This document shows, in pieces, positions 54,898 through 64,000 of a DNA stretch of 64,000 bases. Made by a program: the position numbers and the translations under genes. The first letter of the stretch is position 1. Every line of letters starts with the position of its first letter. The stretch is from Orobanche coerulescens (taxonomy: Eukaryota; Streptophyta; Magnoliopsida; Lamiales; Orobanchaceae): assembly GCA_033398695.1 (NCBI GenBank), contig CM065811.1, forward strand, positions 76,078,001-76,142,000, written 5' to 3'. The notes under the pieces were generated by a model that ran no database searches, had not been told where the DNA came from, and saw only the letters and a list, made by a program, of their open reading frames with translations.

Positions 54898-56423
54898 AGT
54901 ACGCCCGATCCGAATATGTGTCAGTGCACATGTCCACCCCTTATACGGAATCCAGGATATACGTGGGACAATGTACCTAATTAGCCTCAACGAACTACGT
55001 CTCGTTTGCACAGCCCAACACGGAAAATATTCACGCATGACTATATATGTGCCCGGCTAAAAATCCTACACAATATCCAATCGTAACGTAGATATGATTC
55101 CGGATATGTCACGATGCAACATGACAACGAATTCAATAATTCACAAATCCGATTAAAGATCGAGGACTCACTGAAATGACAATAAGATCAACGATATCAA
55201 GGGTTTGAAAGTGACGAACTTGGGAATATAATCCCACGATGAAAACGAGACATCGTTAAGAACAACCTCAAATCACAAGACACAAGTTTATAAGTGTTTC
55301 ATATACACGAAATGCATAACCATCATAAGAATCCACACATCATTATAACCAAGCAAGATAACTTGCCTCAATACGGAGGCGAGAATAGTCCTTCCTTGTC
55401 GAACGAACGAACGGACGGCCCTCGATTCAAAATCAGTTACTCGAAAAATCAACCTTGAATGAAGTATATTTTACTCAATAATACGTTCATATGATCATCT
55501 ATACCAAATTTTAACGAGACAACATCCTAATTCCCATTTGAGTAGTTCAACTTTTAAGATATTGAAGTGTTACTCCAAGAACCTTAATCAATACCATTCT
55601 ATTCTTACAATTGATTACAAGATGTTTACCAAATGTTTGCTGGATTAAGAATTGACCCATAATGTGTTAAATAATAATCTCCTACCCTTTAAACTTATCA
55701 AGAACATCTCAATTGATTACAAGTAAAAATTCGCATCACACACAATCACTAGTGATAAAACTATATCATGATCATGAAGACTATCTCAAGTTTGACACCC
55801 TACTTATAATCTTCTAACTAACCTGGAGATTCAAATATCATACCTCTGAATTTACCTAGCTTAGGTTCAAGAAGGTCATTTCATTCTTCTAATGATCAAC
55901 AAGGGTTTCTCAAAACATTTTATGGTAACTATTCCAACAAGTCATTTACATTACAATGAAACAAGGACTATTATTATTCCAATGGTGTTATTAGTCTAGC
56001 AAGGAGAGTGTGGTTTCACTAAACATGATCATCATCATTCAAAACACCAAGAACACATCATTACAAATCCCCTAATCATCATATTCATCATTAAGTTTGT
56101 TGGAAACTTAACTATAAACATGTTTAGCTTGATTAATTCATCATTAGGTGGAGTATACTTAATCACTATCATTATAATTACGAGATTATAGGGTTAAATC
56201 GTATAACATACCTTCAGAATTGAAGAACAATACACCAAAACCACAGGAACACAATCTAAGCTTCAAGAATGACTCCAACTTCCAATCAACAAGCTCCAAA
56301 AATCAAAATGTAAAGCTCAAACACAAGTTGGAAGAAGGTAATTTTGATCTAGGGATGAAGGGGGATGATTATATGGGTGAAAAATTGGAGTTTGGACGTG
56401 CAAAATGAAAGGCACAAGTTGTC

Positions 56424-56432
56424 TTTTTATAA
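56424..56432 (-). promoter_or_regulatory. LTR TATA box (outer Tekay)
   Basis: The minus strand reads TTATAAAAAG about 12 bp downstream of the dyad array. Confidence 0.7.
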
Positions 56433-56442
56433 CAGCACAGTT

Positions 56443-56772
56443 TGTTACGTACGTTATCACAAGAGGATAACGTACGTTAACAGCTTTACGTACGCTACAC
56501 AAAAAGTGTTACGTACGTAAGCTATGTCCATAGGCAGCTGGACTGAAATACGAACATCATTACGTACGTTACCGCTTGAAGCTTTATGTTTGTAATGTAG
56601 GTCAACTAGGTTGCCTCCAAAAGATCAGATATTCGAATCCCATCCGGCCCCACACGCCGAAAGTTGAGATCAGATACGATTACACTGGTTACGTACGTAA
56701 CAGGTGCCTCTTTACGTACGTAAAGGCCTTAAAGTAACGTACGTTATGCCTAAGGATTAGCGTACGTTAGGC
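56443..56772. repeat. U3 dyad array TAACGTACGTTA (outer Tekay)
   Basis: About ten copies: GTTACGTACGTTATC, ATAACGTACGTTAAC, TTACGTACGCTAC, GTTACGTACGTAAGC, ATTACGTACGTTACC, GTTACGTACGTAACAG, TTTACGTACGTAAAG, GTAACGTACGTTATG, TTAGCGTACGTTAGG. The last and third are intermediate between the ACGTACGT and GCGCACGC forms. Confidence 0.92.
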
Positions 56773-56969
56773 TCAGGTTTAATAGCTCAAAAATGTACTT
56801 ATCTATACACCGTCGAGAATTCAATCATAGTGCGAGTGATCGTTATTATTATGTCTATTTATGATATATTCCAACATCAATAAACATTACACAAATGCAA
56901 CAAGACTACAACAGTATTGAATTATCCGAATAATACGACAGTAACTAAGAATTTCCATCGGATATTACA

Positions 56970-56983
56970 TACTCCCCTTCTTA
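56970..56983 (-). other. Polypurine tract of the outer Tekay element
   Basis: The minus strand reads AAGAAGGGGAGTA right before the 3' LTR: the primer for plus-strand DNA synthesis. Confidence 0.85.
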
Positions 56984-57004
56984 AAAGGGGTTTCGTCCTC
57001 GAAA

Positions 57005-60000
57005 CTAAGGGGTAAACAATTCAGGATACCTATCTTGAATGCTTCTCTCCGTCTCCCACGTGGCCTCCTCGACCCCGTGTCGTGACCACTGAACCTTCAG
57101 TAGGGGAATCGTCTTATTCCGCAATTGTCTGATCCTCCTCTCAAGTATCCGTACGGGGCGCTCCTCATACGAATGATCCTCCGCTAAATCGATCTCATCG
57201 AACTGAAGTACATGACTCGGATCAGCAACGTATTTCCTTAACTGGGAGACATGGAACACGTTATGAATCTGGCTCAGGGCTGGTGGTAAAGCCAGGCGAT
57301 AGGCTAAATCGCCTACTCGTTCCAAAACCTCAAACGGCCCGATATACCTCGGACTCAGCTTGCCTCTCTTCCCAAAATGAAAAACTCCTCGAATAGGGGA
57401 CACCTTCATTAGTACATGGTCGCCGACCTCGAACTCAAGCGGTCGCCGGCGGTTGTCTGCGTAGGACTTCTGTCGGCTTTGAGCCGTCAACAAACGACTC
57501 CTAATTAGAGTGATCTTCTCATGGGCTGCTAATAACATATCGGGTTCCGTACCCAAGGTTTCAGATGTATCGTCCCAACATAGAGGGCATCTACAACGAT
57601 GGCCATACAACGCTTCATAAGGTGCCATCTGAATCGAAGTGTGCCATCTATTATTATAAGTGAATTCCACCAAAGGTAGTTGGGCCTCCCAATCATCCTT
57701 CCAATCGAGAACGCACGCCCTCAGCATATCCTCTAAAGTTTGGATAGTCCTCTCAGTCTGACCATCCGTCTGCGGGTGAAATGTTGTGCTGAAGTTCAAT
57801 TGCGTAGCCATCGCACGATGAACTGCTTTCCAAAAATGTGACACGAATCGCCCGTCTCGATCTGATACAATACTCTTAGGGGTACCATGTAACCTTACAA
57901 TTTCTTTGATAAATAGTTGGGCCAATCTCTCGGGTCCCCAAGTGTCTTTAATCTCCATATTGTGGGCTGATTTGGTCAGACGATCCATAATCACCCAAAT
58001 CGCATTCATCCCTCGACGACTCGTCGGCAAGATGGTGATAAAATCCATCGATATGTCCTCCCATTTCCACTCGGGAATCGGAAGCGGTTTCAGCATTCCT
58101 GCGGCTTGCTGGTGCTCAATCTTAACTTGTTGACAGGTTAGACACCTCGAAACGAACTCCGCAACTTCACATTTCATACTTCCCCACCAATAATATTGTT
58201 TCAAATCCTTATACATTTTGCTAGACCCTGGGTGGATAGAGTATGGGGTAGCATGAGCTTCTCTCAGGATAGAATTCCTTAATTCATCATCTGCGGGTAC
58301 ACAAACTCGGTTACTGAAGCGTATCAATCCATCCTCGTGTATCACAAAGCCAGGAGCTTTCCCTTGAGTTATTTCATCGCGAACTCGAGATAAGAATGGG
58401 TCCATAACTTGCTTCGATCTAATTATATCCTCAAGGGACGATGAAATCTCAAGTGTACAGAGTTGTCCTTGAATACGCTGTAACCAGACTTCAATTTCTG
58501 GCCTCACCAATTCTAACGGCAATTCCCTCTGAGTTGTTAGGCGAGCAAGCATCTGCTCCTGTACTGTTTTACGACTCAAAGCGTCAGCAACTACATTTGC
58601 TTTGCCCGGATGATAAAGGATCTCGATATCATAGTCTTTGATGAGTTCTAGCCACCTTCTCTGCCTCATGTTTAACTCCTTCTGAGTAAAAATGTACTTC
58701 AGGCTCTTGTGATCAGTAAAAATCTGACAGGTAACTCCATACAGATAATGACGCCAGATTTTTAAAGCAAACACTACGGCTGCGAGCTCTAAATCATGGG
58801 TGGGGTAGTTGACCTCGTAAGGTCATAGCTGTCTCGATGCATAGGAGATCACCTTCCCGTTCTGCGTTAGTACACACCCAAGGCCCTGTTTAGATGCGTC
58901 ACTATACACTACAAACCCTTCCGTTCCTTTTGGTAGGACTAAAATAGGAGCCGAAATCAAACGACTCTTAAGTTCATCAAAACTCCGCTGACATGCCTCT
59001 GGCCATAAATACTTCTTATCCTTCCTCAGCAAATTAGTCATTGGTTGGGCAATTTTGGAAAAACCTTCCACGAACCGTCGGTAATAACCTGCTAGCCCCA
59101 AGAAACTGCGTACTTCCTTAACGTTCTTTGGTGGTAACCAGTCTCGGATAGCTTCTGTCTTCTGTGGGTCTACTCGCACCCCATCAGCTGATATCACATG
59201 TCCGAGAAAGATAACTTCATTTATCCAGAACTCACATTTAGAAAACTTTCCATAAAGCTGCTCCCGCCTTAACGCCTCGAGAACCAGATGGAAATGACGC
59301 TCGTGCTCTTCATGCTCACGAGAATAGATCAGAATGTCATCAATAAAAACGACTACAAAGCGATACAGATAATTAATAAAGACTCGATTCATCAGTTCCA
59401 TGAATACTGCCGATGCATTCCTCAGTCCAAAAGGCATCACTACGAACTCATAATGCCCATAGCGAGTACGACAAGCGGTCTTCGAAATATCAGACTCACG
59501 AATCCTCAACTGATGGTAACCAGACCTCAAGTCGATCTTAGAAAACACAGCAGCCCCCTGAAGCTGATCCAATAAATCATCAATTCGCGGCAATGGATAT
59601 TTGTTCTTAATGGTTACCCTGTTCAGCTCACGATAATCAATACACAGACGTAGGGATCCGTCCTTCTTCTGTACAAATAGTACTGGTGCTCCCCAAGGGG
59701 ACGCGCTAGGTCTAATGTATCCCTTCTCGGTCAAATCCTCAAGTTGGCTCTTCAGCTCCTGCATCTCAGTCGGAGCCATACGATACGGTGCTTTTGAAAG
59801 CGGGGACGTACCAGGCTCTAACTCAATATTGAATTCTACATCACGATGTGGAGGTAAGCCTGGAAACTCATCTGGAAATACGTCTGGGTACTCTCGGACT
59901 ACCGGAATATCGATCAATTCAACTCGTCGATCCGTTGTCTTGGTCATGTAACACCAATAGCCAATACATCCTTGATTAAACAGTTTTACTATTTTCATAG

Positions 60001-61675
60001 CGCTGATAATTCTCCCGGAATGGCTGGGATTGTCACCCTGGAAGGTACACTCAACACCATCGTCAGGTGTGATGGTCACTGTTCGCTTGCGGACACTAAT
60101 TATGGCATCATGACGGTCCATCTAATCGATATCCAAGATCACATCATCTTTAGGTAAATCGACCACAATTAAATTTAACAAGCACTCACGGTCGTTCATA
60201 CGAATCGAGCACTCCTGAACTTCACGATTCCCAAAAATTCTTCTACCATCAGGTAGTCCAATTATATAAGGTTCACAATTGATAACATGCTCTAATTGCA
60301 AACGACTCAAACAGGAAACAGATAAAAAGGAGTGTGAAGCACCGGTATCAAAAAGAACACAGACAGGCTGAGATTGGATCTCGAGAGTACCTGCAATCAT
60401 CAAGCCGGGATCTTGACCTTCTTCATCTCGTAGACTCGGTTTTGCGGCCCGGCACTGAGGTACCGGCTTGATTTTCACGCCCCATCCCTTTGTTTGCCCG
60501 GTAGTCCGATAGAAGCAGACGAGGTACAGTCTGAGCGAATCAAGCGTATTGGAGCATGAGGTCCGTGGGAGTACGTCTGGTCCACTCCTGCAATAACGAG
60601 CACGATGTTCATTTTTCCCACAAGTATGGCATGACATGGCTGGCCTTGGGCATTTCGAATTGATGTGCCCCTGGTCTCCACAGTTATAGCACACAGCAGA
60701 TAGGTTGACCGCTCGAGGTTGCGATCCAGTTGGCTTCGACGCCGTAGGTTTCCGTTCAGAAGGATTTGGCACTGGTTGGGGTCTCTTGAATGTTCCCCGA
60801 TTGCTGTCTGACTGGTTCTGGTTCCTGAATTTCTTGTTGTTAGGCTGCGGTTGCTTCTTGGAAATTTCTTTCACGGTTAATTCGTACTCCAGAGCCTTCT
60901 CAATGAACTCCGGTAGGGTCACACAATGATGGTTCAACAGCTACATTCTCATTCGGTGTTTAAGCCTTTTGAGAAAGTATTTGATCTTATCAGCCTCCGT
61001 TTGGACAATTGTTGCGGCAAAAGGAAGAAGTGCCTGGAATTTCTCGGCGATAGATTGTACGTCATCATCTTCGGATGGGTCCGGATTCAGCAATTCCGAT
61101 AGTTTGGCCTCGCGGAGAGGACCCGGATAGTAATGGTCTAGCATGAGATTTTTAAATTCCTCCCATGTACATACGCCACCAGCTGGCCTCACCGAAAGCC
61201 ACCAAGTGTGGGCGCCCTTGCCCAAGTAGTAAGCTGCTACGGAGACGCGATTCTCTGCTGGACAGTTTACCATATCGAACAATTTCTCGAAGTGTTCGAT
61301 CCAATGCACGATATCAGCCGGCTCAGAGGAACCTTCAAAAATCGGGGGTCGCTGGCGAGAGATGTCGCTGATGATCCGACTCACCGGTCCGCCATGTATA
61401 GGGGGTGGCCCCTGATGCTGGTCGGTAGCAGCTCTCTGCATAGTTTCCATTAACTGACCCATTTGGGTCATCTGAGCCATCATGCCCTGCATTACAGTAT
61501 AAGGATCGACACGAGCATCCTCACGTCCAGTGTGGTGCGATTGATCCCTAGAAGGCGAATCACTACCTGCGGAACTATGCTCTGCATTCGCACGCCTGTT
61601 GGCTCGTGGTATCGGGATTCGGCCCCTTCCGCGGCCTCGTCCCCCTTTGCCACGGCCTCTAAAATTTCTTTCCAT
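57005..61675 (-). pseudogene. Tekay-like Gag-Pol, single frame with three nonsense codons
   Basis: One frame of about 1,557 codons from ATG 61675 (MERNFRGRGKGG) to the stop at 57005. Gag capsid region ~100-250 (PPIFEGSSEPADIVHWIEHF); two CCHC knuckles at ~329-342 and 349-362; protease DTGASHSF ~443; reverse transcriptase ~630-830 with FIDD at ~777; RNase [11 protein letters not shown] ~920 and DHKSLKYIF ~988; integrase zinc site H1141, H1148, C1178, C1181 and acids D1211, D1272, E1308 with 35 residues between the last two; GPF module; chromodomain-like C-terminus ([16 protein letters not shown]), thought to guide insertion into heterochromatin. Stops: TAG 60941-60943 (CAG in the relative at 25110), TAG 60122-60124 (probably Trp), TGA 58823-58825 (probably Arg). 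No frameshift was seen. It is the only near-complete enzyme set in the window. Confidence 0.92.
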
Positions 61676-62124
61676 ACTGAAAGAATCAATTCGTAAAGAT
61701 AACCATAAGTACAGTTCATGATACCAATCAGAATTCATGCTAAGTTAATGGCAAGAAGAAATTACATATTCAAGAAAACAGTTCGTAATGAGTTATCGTT
61801 ACTACGAGGGTCACACAGAATATCATATCGACGTTTGAGTCAAATGATTTCAATCATATAGTCAATCCAGAATTTTATTTGTATCATCAATCAGATAATT
61901 CCTGTCACAAACCCTTAAAATGCCAAGATCAACAAAGAGATCCATTCAGATATCAATATCATGTCAGTAATTTAATCATGGTTCATAAAGTACGTACCGC
62001 ATTTGGCTCGTAGGATCGAGCGCTCGCACGGGTCACACGTGACACGAAGGTCTCTTGATACTAGTTCAATACACAAAGACTTAGAAGAAGAAAAAAAATG
62101 ACAGCGCTCTCTGATACCATCTTC
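61676..62124 (-). mobile_element. Leader region and primer binding site of the outer Tekay element
   Basis: On the minus strand the primer site TGGTATCAGAGAGCG (62106-62120) follows the 5' LTR end with a 4-bp spacer. The rest to the gag start is AT-rich and non-coding. In-frame codons upstream of 61675 exist, but the RG-rich start is the conserved one. Confidence 0.85.
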
Positions 62125-64000
62125 TGTAACACCCCAATAAGGCGGCTATTACAGTGTCGTGGACCCCACACTGGGACCCACCAGGCGATATCCAAAATAC
62201 AGATTAAATACACAATACATGTGATACCGAACCACCAAACATAATACTTACTCCGATTTGGAGTTTACAGCAGTATGGCCTACGGCCTTATTATACACAG
62301 GATCCAAAATATAAGTATAATCCATATGGAGATTGAATATACCTTAAATAACAATACATTTGTTCATATTTAAAATAAACCGGAAAAATAACATTACACG
62401 GTACGAACATGACCGGACTCAAAAGACTTGGGGCCCCGAACTAGTATCCTTCGAACCCTTCGTCATCACCCTGATCTTCCCGTGCCTTGCCCTTTCCTCG
62501 ACCTAAAATACAACACAAGTATTTTGCCCAACACAGGGTCAGATATACATGATAAATAATTCTCAAGATATTATACAATTCACATATATAAGATTTCAAG
62601 GAAAACAACCCGACTAACGAACATACCCCTCGGGCGTATGAACGCTTAGTCACAAAACATCGAACACATCCAAATATATAAATGGACTATGAACGACTTA
62701 AGATAGTACGGCTCAAGATGGACATCACAGTACGCCCGATCCGAATATGTCTCAGTGCACATGTCCACCCCGTATACGGAATCGAGGATATACGTGGGAC
62801 AATGTACCTAATTAGCCTCAACGAACTACGTCTCGTGTGCACAGCCCAACACAGAAAATATTCACGTATGACTATATATGTGCCCGACTAAAAATCCTAC
62901 ACAATATCCAATCGGAACGTAGATATGAGTCCGGATATGTCATGATGCAACATGACAACGAATTCAATAATTCACAAATCCGATTAAAGATCGAGGACTC
63001 ACCGAAATGACAATAAGATCAATGATATCAAGGGTTCGAAAGTGACGAACTTGGGAATACAATCCCACGATGAAAATGGGACAGCGTTAAGAACAACCTC
63101 AAATCACAAGACACAAGTTTATAAGTGTTTCATATACACGAAATGCATAACCATCATAAGAATCCATACATCATTATAACCAAGCAAGATAACTTGCCTC
63201 AATACGGAGGCGAGAATAGTCCTTCCTTGTCGAATGAACGAATGGATGGCCCTCGATTCAAAATCGGTTACTCGAACAATCAACCTTGAATGAAGTATAT
63301 TTTACTCAATAATACGTTCATATGATCATCTATACCAAATTTTAACGAGACAACATCCTAATTCCCTTTTGAGTAGTTCAACTTTTAAGATATTGAAGTG
63401 TTACTCCAAGAACCTTAATCAATACCATTCTATTCTTACAATTGATTACAAGATGTTTACCAAATGTTTGATGGATTAAGAATTGACCCATAATGTGTTA
63501 AACAATAATCTCCTACCCTTAAAACTTATCAAGAACATCTCAATTGATTACAAGTAAAAATCTGCATTACACACAATCACTAGTGATAAATCTATATCAT
63601 GATCATGAAGACTATCTCAAGTTTAACACCCTCCTTGTAATCTTCTAACTAACCTGGATATTCAAATATCATACCTCTGAATTTACCTAGCGTAGGTTCA
63701 AGAAGGTCATTTCATTCTTCTAATGATCAACAAGAGTTTCTCAAAACATTTTATGGTAATTATTCCAACAAGTCATTTACATTACAATGAAACAAGGACT
63801 ATTATTATTCCAATGGTGTTATTAGTCTAGCAAGGAGAGTGTGGTTTCACTAAACATGATCATCATCATTCAAAACACCAAGAACACATCATTACAAATC
63901 CCCTAATCATCGTATTCATCATTAAGTTTGTTGGAAACTTAACTATAAACATGTTTAGCTTGATTAATTCATCATTAGGTGGAGTATTCTTAATCACTAT
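62125..64000 (-). mobile_element. 5' LTR of the outer Tekay element, truncated by the window end
   Basis: Plus strand TGTAACACCCCAATAAGG at 62125. It corresponds to 44747-45346 and 54898-56175 of the 3' LTR without the inner element, and so proves the empty site for that insertion. About 800 bp, including U3 and the promoter, lie beyond 64000. Confidence 0.92.

Larger units (their letters stand above)
54898..56969 (-). mobile_element. 3' LTR of the outer Tekay element, proximal part (U3, TATA, R)
   Basis: The minus strand starts TGTAATATCCGATGG at 56969, after the polypurine tract. U3 runs to the TATA at 56424-56432 and holds the ACGTACGT array. The rest to 54898 matches 62726-64000 in the 5' LTR. 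The sequence is AT-rich and non-coding. Confidence 0.92.
44747..64000 (-). mobile_element. Outer Tekay-like Ty3/gypsy element, nearly complete, right end beyond the window
   Basis: Minus-strand order: 5' LTR (64000+ to 62125), primer site (62106-62120), leader, single gag-pol frame (61675-57005), polypurine tract (56983-56970) and 3' LTR (56969 to 54898 plus 45346 to 44747, about 2.68 kb when the inner element is removed). The left flanking bases are ACCCG (44742-44746); the partner should lie just right of the 5' LTR, outside the window. The LTR copies differ by roughly 2 percent over the first 600 bp compared by eye, so insertion is fairly recent. Confidence 0.92.

Noticed and set aside
1..64000. 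Host protein-coding, tRNA or rRNA genes
   Set aside because: No spliced gene structure, tRNA cloverleaf consensus or rRNA block was recognised by eye. The TGGTATCAGAG strings are primer sites, not tRNA genes.

Overview
This window looks like repeat-rich plant nuclear DNA. I found no host gene, rRNA, tRNA or CRISPR array. Nearly all of the 64 kb is LTR retrotransposon sequence of types confined to plants: Ty3/gypsy Tekay-like chromoviruses (initiator-Met tRNA primer site, 2.3-3.2 kb LTRs, C-terminal chromodomain), Ty3/gypsy Tat-like gag-only elements (TGGCGC primer site), Ty1/copia SIRE/Maximus-like elements (UBN2-type gag, post-pol ORF) and Ty1/copia Angela/Tork-like elements. A plant, probably a eudicot, is inferred from these lineages; the species cannot be told.

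Layout. 1-3151: the 5' end (PBS and 5' LTR, minus strand) of a Tekay-like element that leaves the window on the left; it is inserted in a SIRE-like LTR. 3152-16000: a SIRE-like gag-only element, cut at its 3' LTR by a Tat-like element X (5351-13992), which itself contains a sister Tat-like element Y (8069-12582, TSD CCATC); a SIRE LTR and a second copy of the same gag-deleted SIRE family follow. 15996-19998 and 34760-40100: pieces of minus-strand SIRE elements (integrase, protease, gag, LTR, post-pol ORF, RNase H), broken by a SIRE-type LTR (17149-18695), by an Angela-like element (19999-34759, TSD CTTTC) and by a solo LTR (37611-39092, TSD ATAAC). The Angela element carries a structurally complete gag-only Tekay element (20064-30069, TSD CATCC). 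40100-44746: decayed copia pieces. 44747-64000: a nearly intact minus-strand Tekay element whose 3' LTR is split by another Tekay element (45352-54892, TSD ATCAC); its 5' LTR runs off the right edge.

Capacity. Only the outer Tekay element (57005-61675) keeps one long gag-pol frame with all catalytic motifs, and it has three nonsense codons. The Tat, SIRE gag-only and Tekay gag-only copies lack pol and could only move with enzymes from relatives.

Most striking signal. Most LTR families here carry, directly upstream of their TATA box, an array of short CpG-rich dyad motifs: consensus TARCGYACGYTA in both copia and gypsy LTRs, GCGATCGC in Tat LTRs and GCCGCGGC in the gag-only Tekay LTR. Most of these contain two CpGs two bases apart (CG-NN-CG). 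Sharing of one motif grammar across unrelated superfamilies, always next to the promoter, is the best candidate for something undescribed. A second notable signal is that copies differ mainly at CAG/CTG/CCGG/GGCC sites, which points either to methylation-linked sequencing error or to methylation-driven decay.
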